A stretch of 64,000 bases of DNA from Arthrobotrys musiformis (lineage: Eukaryota; Ascomycota; Orbiliomycetes; Orbiliales; Orbiliaceae). The DNA is taken from contig JAVHJL010000001.1 in the NCBI GenBank assembly GCA_036971715.1, positions 3,472,001 through 3,536,000 of the forward strand. The letters are read 5' to 3'. Positions 58,258 through 64,000 of the stretch are shown here, in pieces. Positions within the stretch are counted from its first letter, which is position 1. Each line of letters begins with the position of its first letter. The notes below the pieces were generated by a model, which was given only the letters and a program-made list of their open reading frames with translations, ran no database searches and was not told where the DNA came from. Position numbers and translations under genes: made by a program.

Positions 58258-59464
58258 ATGGCACGACTCTCGTTTCTCTACTACGCTCTCTTCGCGGCAT
58301 TAACGACATCGAGCTGGGCTTCCGGGACTTGCAAGGCACGGGATCCATCGTGTCCCACGGGCACAAAAGCAATTCAATGCTCGTCCCAAATATCAAGTAA
58401 TCTTCAACTCCTCCTTCAAACCCGCGTATATACCTGTATATACAGCTGTCTAACCTCCATACCCCAGAACTTAAACTTGCAAGAATAACTTGCTCGACCC
58501 CCTCCACCACCGTGATCAAAACCGTGACCATCAAGCCGACCACCACGAAGACAGAATCAATCACCTCCTCCCGAACGATCTTTATCACGAATAAGAGCGT
58601 TGTCACCAGCACTGTCACATCCACGGTCCCCGTTACTGAAAAAGAAACTATAACCACGACAGAAACAGTGTTCACTCACACCGAAACAACCTCAGTCTCG
58701 ATAATAACCATACCCGGATCTCGACAGGAGCCGTGTTCAGTCGTCGAAGACACCAACCCACAAGGGCAGAAGGTCAAAAGGAAACGTGGGAATAACATCG
58801 GCTCCCTCGACGCCAGCTGCAGTTAGTACCCCCCCAACCAATACCAATCTCACAAACCCCCCGAAATCCATCTTGACTAACCCTCTCACCAGGCTGCCTC
58901 CTCACAACCACAAAACTCTGCGGAAAATCCACATCCACAACCACAATAACCCTCCCAACCTCAACCAAAACCATCAAAAAAACCGTCTCAAAGACAACCA
59001 CAACAATCTACTTCGACAAATCAACCTCCACAAAAACCATAACCGTCGAAAGTACAATCACCTCCACAGCCACAGAATCAGTCACAACAACCTCAGTAAC
59101 CGCAACATCAACCGCAGCAGAAACCGTCGAAGAAATCGTGGAAATACCCTACAGCCCCTGCGACCCCATTGAAATTATCAGCGGCGTATCAACCGCTAAC
59201 ACCAATGGACTAACACTCGTCGAGACCCCCAGTGAGTCCTTAGCAGACTGCTGCCGACAATGCTTCAGCAACAAAAACTGCGCGCTCTATACCAGATCCC
59301 CATATGATGACGGGACATGTTCGATCTGGTACGTCACGCCGGAAGCCTGGAGGTCTGGCTGCGCAACGGAAAGCTGCGATTGGGGCAATAGTCGTCAAGA
59401 GTTTAACAGGGGCTCAAATTCCTATGGTCTCGGTCGGTGTGTGTCAGCCGCCGAGCAAAATTGA
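58258..59464 (+). CDS. Secreted Thr-rich protein with C-terminal PAN/Apple-like domain
   Basis: Three exons (58258-58396, 58468-58821, 58893-59464) give 354 residues. A clear signal peptide (MARLSFLYYALFAALTTSSWASG) is followed by a short Cys pair region, then about 220 residues dominated by Thr with Val, Ile and Ser, typical of a heavily O-glycosylated wall or surface stalk. A dibasic KVKRKRG stretch in the middle (about residue 154) resembles a Kex2 processing site. The C-terminal 110 residues contain eight Cys: LADCCRQCFSNKNCALYTRSP, then GTCSIWYV and SGCATESCDWG, which looks like a PAN/Apple fold used for carbohydrate or protein binding. No GPI signal is obvious. An adhesin-like or effector-like role is inference. 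Confidence 0.8.
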
Positions 59465-60149
59465 AGCTCTAGAAACTCGATAGTCCGAATCTTATCTGAT
59501 AAACCAAAGCTGGCTGAAGGAAGTCCGAGTCGCCTAGGAGGGAAACATTAAATCGAGTTGGACTTGCACACATTCCTGATTGAATCGAATATAGAGTAGT
59601 CTAATTTCATGCCATATGTAATTTATCCAAATGACGCATATACCGGAAGCTGTGCTATAGTTAGTGACACAGTACGGGCCCCTTAGCCGCCTTCTCTGAA
59701 TTCAACAACATCTTAATATCAAGTATATCTGATATTGGTCCAGCAAGATATTAAGATTCAATCTACATTTATATAATGTATGTAGGTACTACCACAAATA
59801 TAGTCTAGACCCACAAATAAATATTTTTCTATCACATATGCATATACTTGAAACCCCAGGGTAACAACCAAACGCCCACCACCCTGTGACCCGAAAGGCA
59901 TCCTAAATGACTCCCTTACAGCAAAAACACCATCACCAAACCATTACTCCCAAAACCTCACCCGAACCAAATCTTCAACTCCCGACAGCAATGAGCGCCC
60001 CCCCCAAAAAACGTGTTGTCCACTAAAACAGCCCCAAATACCACACACCAAACCCTCCTCCTTCCCAAACGAGCCACCAAAAAAAAAAAAACCTCGAAAC
60101 CGTCTTTCGACGGAACCCCAAAAAAAGCGAAGCAAAAAGAAGAAGCTCA
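59465..60149. other. Intergenic region
   Basis: 3' flank of the secreted protein gene and the flank of the tRNA. CA- and A-rich stretches at 59875-60115; nothing else identified. Confidence 0.5.
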
Positions 60150-60236
60150 GGCGGTTACCAGGGCTCGAACCTGGGACCTCTCGCATATTGTTGCTAAGAA
60201 CCCTAAGCGAGAATTATACCACTAAACCATAACCGC
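60150..60236 (-). tRNA. tRNA-Pro (AGG) with 15-base intron
   Basis: Transcribed from 60236 to 60150. The acceptor stem is GCGGTTA paired with TAACCGC; the T-loop reads CCAGG-TTCGAAC-CCTGG. The anticodon stem CTCGC/GCGAG encloses the AGG anticodon at 60204-60202. A 15-base intron lies at 60200-60186, one base after the anticodon as usual in nuclear tRNA genes; the mature length is 72 bases. Confidence 0.93.
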
Positions 60237-60805
60237 TTGATGGAAAGATGAGTCAAAAGGTGTATTTTCAACGTCTGCGCAACGGAATCTGCTGAGGGCT
60301 GTGCAGCTGTGGTCTGAATCAGCGGGACGGATATTGCCATGGAGGTACAGATAACCCGCTGAAGAAACTATGGGTGCTGGCCTCGATCATTTTCAAAAAG
60401 ATACCTGGTGATTCCCCATGTTCCACAATTAACTCCAGATGTGTAACTTATAGAAGACATGAAACTTGTACGTATACGTTACTCGGAGTTGTGGAGATAC
60501 GTTAGCTTTATGCAGCTTCAACAACCCGTGTAACATGTTCATTTGGACCCCAGAATGCTAATTTGGGCTTTGCAGCTCAAAATCCAACAAATCCCACACA
60601 TTCGCACGGCCTTCGGAGCCCTTCGGATTACTGAGACTGGCTCTGACATTGGACTGGTGTCGAGTGTCAGAACGATAACTGTCACATCGGACATGTTTTA
60701 TTCTCAACTCCTGCGACTCGTATAACTAACTATAGACACTTGACTGCTCCCTGATCAAGCTCAAGGATTGCAACAATACCTCCACGCACACCTCAAAACA
60801 CCATA
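60237..60805. other. Intergenic region
   Basis: Between the tRNA and the F-box-like gene. No gene, repeat or structured element recognised; this contains the tRNA upstream region and the F-box gene 3' UTR. Confidence 0.5.
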
Positions 60806-62378
60806 TCAAGCAGAATCAGAATAGAGCCAATGCCCCATCTGCACAAACTCCGGAAAATGATACCCCCATCCCTCCAGCCTCCAATCATCCCACATACAAT
60901 CCTCAACCATAGTACACACATTCTCCTGCCCAGACGAAACCCAAGTCTGAGCTTCCCGCGAAAATTTGGTATCTTCAAACCTCGGCACGGAAACCAACCC
61001 CGTTTCTCCCTTGATCAGTCGCCTCGGTGGCGGGCGACAATACCACATGTAACCCGGCCTCGCGTAAACATCCTTTCTGAGCTCCTCCTGTACCAGGTAT
61101 AGTATTCTTATCTCAGTAAGGGCATAGATCTTAGTCCTGAGGGCCACGTTCATACTGTGACAATTCGGCGTTTGCTCCCAGGTGACGAGTGGGAGTAAGC
61201 AGTCGTCGTTGCTGGTTATGGCGGAAAGCCACTCTATGGACTTCTGTCGGTGTCCCAGGTTATCCAGGAACTCAACATGCCTCTCTGGGTTCCAATCGCG
61301 CATTGAGAATATAAACGAAATCATATCCTTTATCCATTCCTTCCAGACATATCGCTCGGCGAATTCTGGATTTGGGTGTTTCGTACTCGATCCAGCTGGG
61401 ATAATTCCACCTGGGCGTGACTCGTAAAAGCTGCTGTTAGCTCGTCTTCAACGCAACTAGGTGAACCTCCATGATTATAAACTCGTGAGTATAGATTGCA
61501 TACGTACTACTTCTCCGCCGCACCCGCCGGCACAGGATCTTCACCAAAACCTCATCCATATCCGCATCTCGGCCTATAGCCTCCTCGAGCACCTCCGTTG
61601 GAATCTGACACCACAGCCTTTCCAGCACGACCCCCATCTCTTTTAACTCCCAATACGTCCACTGATTAGACAGTATCGTAAAGGCGTCCTGCTCGATCTG
61701 CGGTGTCATCATATCCGTGATCTCAAGATGGGTATTGAACATCGCGCTCGACATCGGATAATCCCATAAGATCACAAATCTCATGTTTACCATAATGTAT
61801 GCTCTATAAACGGCCATGATGATTCTTGCTCTTTCTTCTGCCGTTGGTGAGCGGTAGGATGCAGGTGGCGGATAGTGCCGTTCCAGTTGGCGGTTCATAA
61901 AGATCCGGGCTAGTTTCTCGATTTGTATATGGAGGGATTTCATTTGGGCGATGGTTTCCGGGCTAAGGGAGTCTAACGTGCGCGGTGCTATTGAATTCGG
62001 ATCCTTTTTATCCTTTTCTTCCCCTTCGCCATCCTCCTCGGGATCGGGATCGTGGCTACCAGTTTCAACCTCAAGATCTTCCTCACCCTGTCCACCGTCC
62101 TCAGATTGATCCGGAATCCACAGCGAGCGTAGCAACCCCAACGTCTCATCAGACCTATTAAACATCGAATTCAACAACGCCAACGGCATTAAAAACTCAT
62201 TCTTAATCTCCCTCCAATATATTCCATCAACAATATGTGTATTTTCCGCCGCGAAGCATTCGATAGCCGGTGATGCGACGCAAATGTTTTCGAGGTCGGT
62301 TTTATTATCGATTCTGAGTAGGATCTGGTATAGGGCGTCTAGGGGGATGGTTTCAAGAGAGAGATTGAGGTTGGCCAT
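60806..62378 (-). CDS. F-box-like protein
   Basis: Two exons (62378-61504, 61433-60806) give 500 residues. The N-terminus LSLETIPLDALYQILLRID, then TDLENICVASPAIECFA, matches an F-box (about residues 5-45), the Skp1-binding part of SCF ubiquitin ligases. The remainder has no named repeats: an acidic linker (about 95-125, Glu/Asp/Gly-rich), then a long helical domain with Trp- and Tyr-rich segments. The intron is required: without it the reading stops just after ALKTS; with donor GTATGC and acceptor AACAG the frame continues into SFYESRPGG. Substrate specificity is unknown. Fungi carry many rapidly changing F-box genes. Confidence 0.8.
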
Positions 62379-63452
62379 TTTTTTAAATCTTTAGTATTTG
62401 GCCCGGTTAGAGTTTTTGGTAGGGCGGTGGTGGGTGTGGTATGTTAGTGCAATGTTGAATATAGGGTGAACTGTAGTCGTATGTGGTACTCCAAGGGATG
62501 GGATACATCCAGGCGATTGAAACGAGAGCGGGGGAGTCTGATGACGAGAGATGTTGGAATCCATACCTTTTTATATGCCTTCGATTATTATTTGATATTC
62601 GGCCAGATGCACAGTAGATCTAGACTGGAGTTATTGTAATATTGTTATTTATAAATCTACTACTAACGACGCTTCACCGGTATCGAGAACTAAGGGAATT
62701 GATCTAGACCCTTTTGGTGACCCGTTGTTTCCCAAAACTAGTATTATAATATATACAGCTTCCACCGGGGACCTGAAATCGTGTTTTGAGTTTTAGGAAG
62801 CGTGCGGGCGCGGGCTGGTGCAGCATTTACGTATATATATGTGTATTGATACTACCTAGTCTCGTTCCCAGGATACTACCTAAGTACTTATGTGCGCGTA
62901 CTTATAATTATGTATTAATTATTTAGACTTATAATAGTGATACGTAGAATCCAACAGTTCCATTCCATGGAACAGGGGCAAATATTGTGCGGATTGGCTG
63001 CATACTATGTGCCTGGGAAATTATTTTATTGATACATCGATGCGGTATCAATACGTACGGGTTTTAAATTTTTGCTATCCAATATATACAGATAAGAGAA
63101 ATACTAGCACCTATTACTCGATTTGTGTCGAGGATCGATATCAAATGTCCGTTTTAGTTGACTCCGAGCCCACAACGGGGCTTTCGTAGTGATCGTGAGC
63201 AGCTGTCGACATATCTGATAGCTATAGACCACGCGATGTGCGAGCTGAGCGGGTTGATCGCGCAAAAAACCCGCAGCCTCGGAGTGATCGATCACAGCGG
63301 CAGAATTAATACTGACGCAGATCTGCAGACTTAGGTAGTTGGCAAGTCTTTTTTTTTTTTTTTTTGAAGTATTTCTATCGATTTAAAGGCTCTGTTCGAT
63401 GTTCGTGTAATATCACACGCCAAGCTCAAGCGTCAATCTACTAACAACCACC
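62379..63452. other. Divergent intergenic region
   Basis: Just over 1 kb between the F-box-like gene and the last gene. A 17-base T-run lies at 63349-63365. AT-rich with TATATATATG near 62835. No gene supported. Confidence 0.5.
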
Positions 63453-64000
63453 ATGAACCGAGTAAGCTGTCTCTATAACCTCTAAATCCAATTATCGGAT
63501 CCTAAGCCGTATTCAATTTGACTAACGTGTAAATACTCTCAAGTTTATTTCTTGGCGATTTATGCAGGCGTCAAGCCCCTCGCGCCGCCTTCGGCTTCGG
63601 CCTTCTGGACCAGTCATCTCCACGATGTCCGAGTACCCCCCCTCAAGCTCAACATTCCGTTTCGAATTCACAAACTCGCCCATTAACCGGGATTCCGTCG
63701 TAAGAGCCCAACATTTATTTGCCTACGCCTTTTTATCACCTATTTTATGAAAGCTAATCGTTATTGTCGCCTTTAATTCTAGCCGCGGAGAATCGTCTAC
63801 TCCGGCCTCACGGGCGTAAGTTTCATACCACTTACTGCATCTACCACTACATTTATATTCTAGCAAAATATTTTCCGAAAAATACCCAGTGCTAATAATT
63901 ACCCCCTTCTTTAATGGTTGTTCCTAGACTACGATCGAACTAGGTTGTTATGTTTACAACAATCTAGACATGAAGACCCTCCGGTGGGATAGTAGAGCGG
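63453..64000 (+). CDS. Unrecognised protein, N-terminal part only (cut by window)
   Basis: Exons at 63453-63461, 63568-63699, 63783-63815 and 63928 to the edge give at least 82 residues. The start Met lies on a 9-base exon (MNR); three phase-0 GT-AG introns follow with T-rich acceptors. The N-terminus is Ser/Arg/Pro-rich (ASSPSRRLRLRPSGP), then PSSSTFRFEFTNSPINRDS, then TTIELGCYVYNNLD. No domain is recognisable in this part. The mature gene continues beyond the window. Confidence 0.6.

Noticed and set aside
1..64000. CRISPR array, bacterial operon signals or viral genes
   Set aside because: None of the direct-repeat, ribosome-binding or viral hallmark patterns appear; the gene structures are eukaryotic throughout.

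Overview
This is a stretch of nuclear DNA from a filamentous ascomycete (Pezizomycotina-type). Short GT-AG introns of about 45-100 bases interrupt nearly every gene, often with CTAAC/CTGAC-like branch points. The gene set is typically fungal: a chitin-synthase chaperone (Chs7), Vac8, Snf4, a fungal CAP10-type glycosyltransferase (GT90), a HAM1-like protein and a NACHT-type NLR. A tRNA-Pro with an intron and many very small coding exons also fit. I cannot name the species. The high intron density, including introns directly after start codons, would suit an early-diverging class such as Pezizomycetes or Orbiliomycetes, but that is inference.

Layout, left to right. 1-16 kb holds a GT90 glycosyltransferase (cut by the window edge), a probable complex I subunit, a secreted cysteine-containing protein, TRAPP subunit Trs31, splicing factor MFAP1, Chs7, a U-box cyclophilin, ribosomal protein S29 and an unrecognised 100-aa gene in seven exons. 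16-34 kb holds a CofD/UPF0052-like protein, Vac8, a long gene-poor stretch (22.1-25.4 kb), a von Willebrand A-domain protein with prion-like tails, Snf4, porphobilinogen deaminase (Hem3) and an HNH-like protein with an acidic tail. 36-42 kb is a single 1875-aa NLR-like gene with a NACHT domain, ankyrin repeats and a C-terminal SPRY-like domain. 42-64 kb holds a GNAT acetyltransferase, an alpha/beta hydrolase, a membrane protein, the head-to-head pair LSm3/mitochondrial uL15, a DnaJ-RRM splicing factor (Cwc23/DNAJC17 type), Iba57, a tiny five-exon gene with no long ORF, a HAM1-like protein, a secreted Thr-rich protein with a PAN/Apple-like tail, tRNA-Pro(AGG), an F-box-like protein and the start of an unrecognised gene.

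Most genes are unrelated housekeeping loci rather than a cluster. Four encode spliceosome-related proteins (MFAP1, U-box cyclophilin, LSm3, DNAJC17), which is notable but common in compact fungal genomes. Several genes are divergent pairs sharing one short intergenic region (GT90/complex I, S29/100-aa gene, Hem3/HNH, LSm3/uL15). The most unusual items are the NACHT-ANK-SPRY gene at 36.2-42.3 kb, the 61-aa five-exon gene at 52.84-53.23 kb, and a pair of related repeats at about 5.2 and 8.9 kb. Exon structures were assembled by hand: every complete multi-exon model keeps the frame across all junctions, but none has been checked against transcripts.
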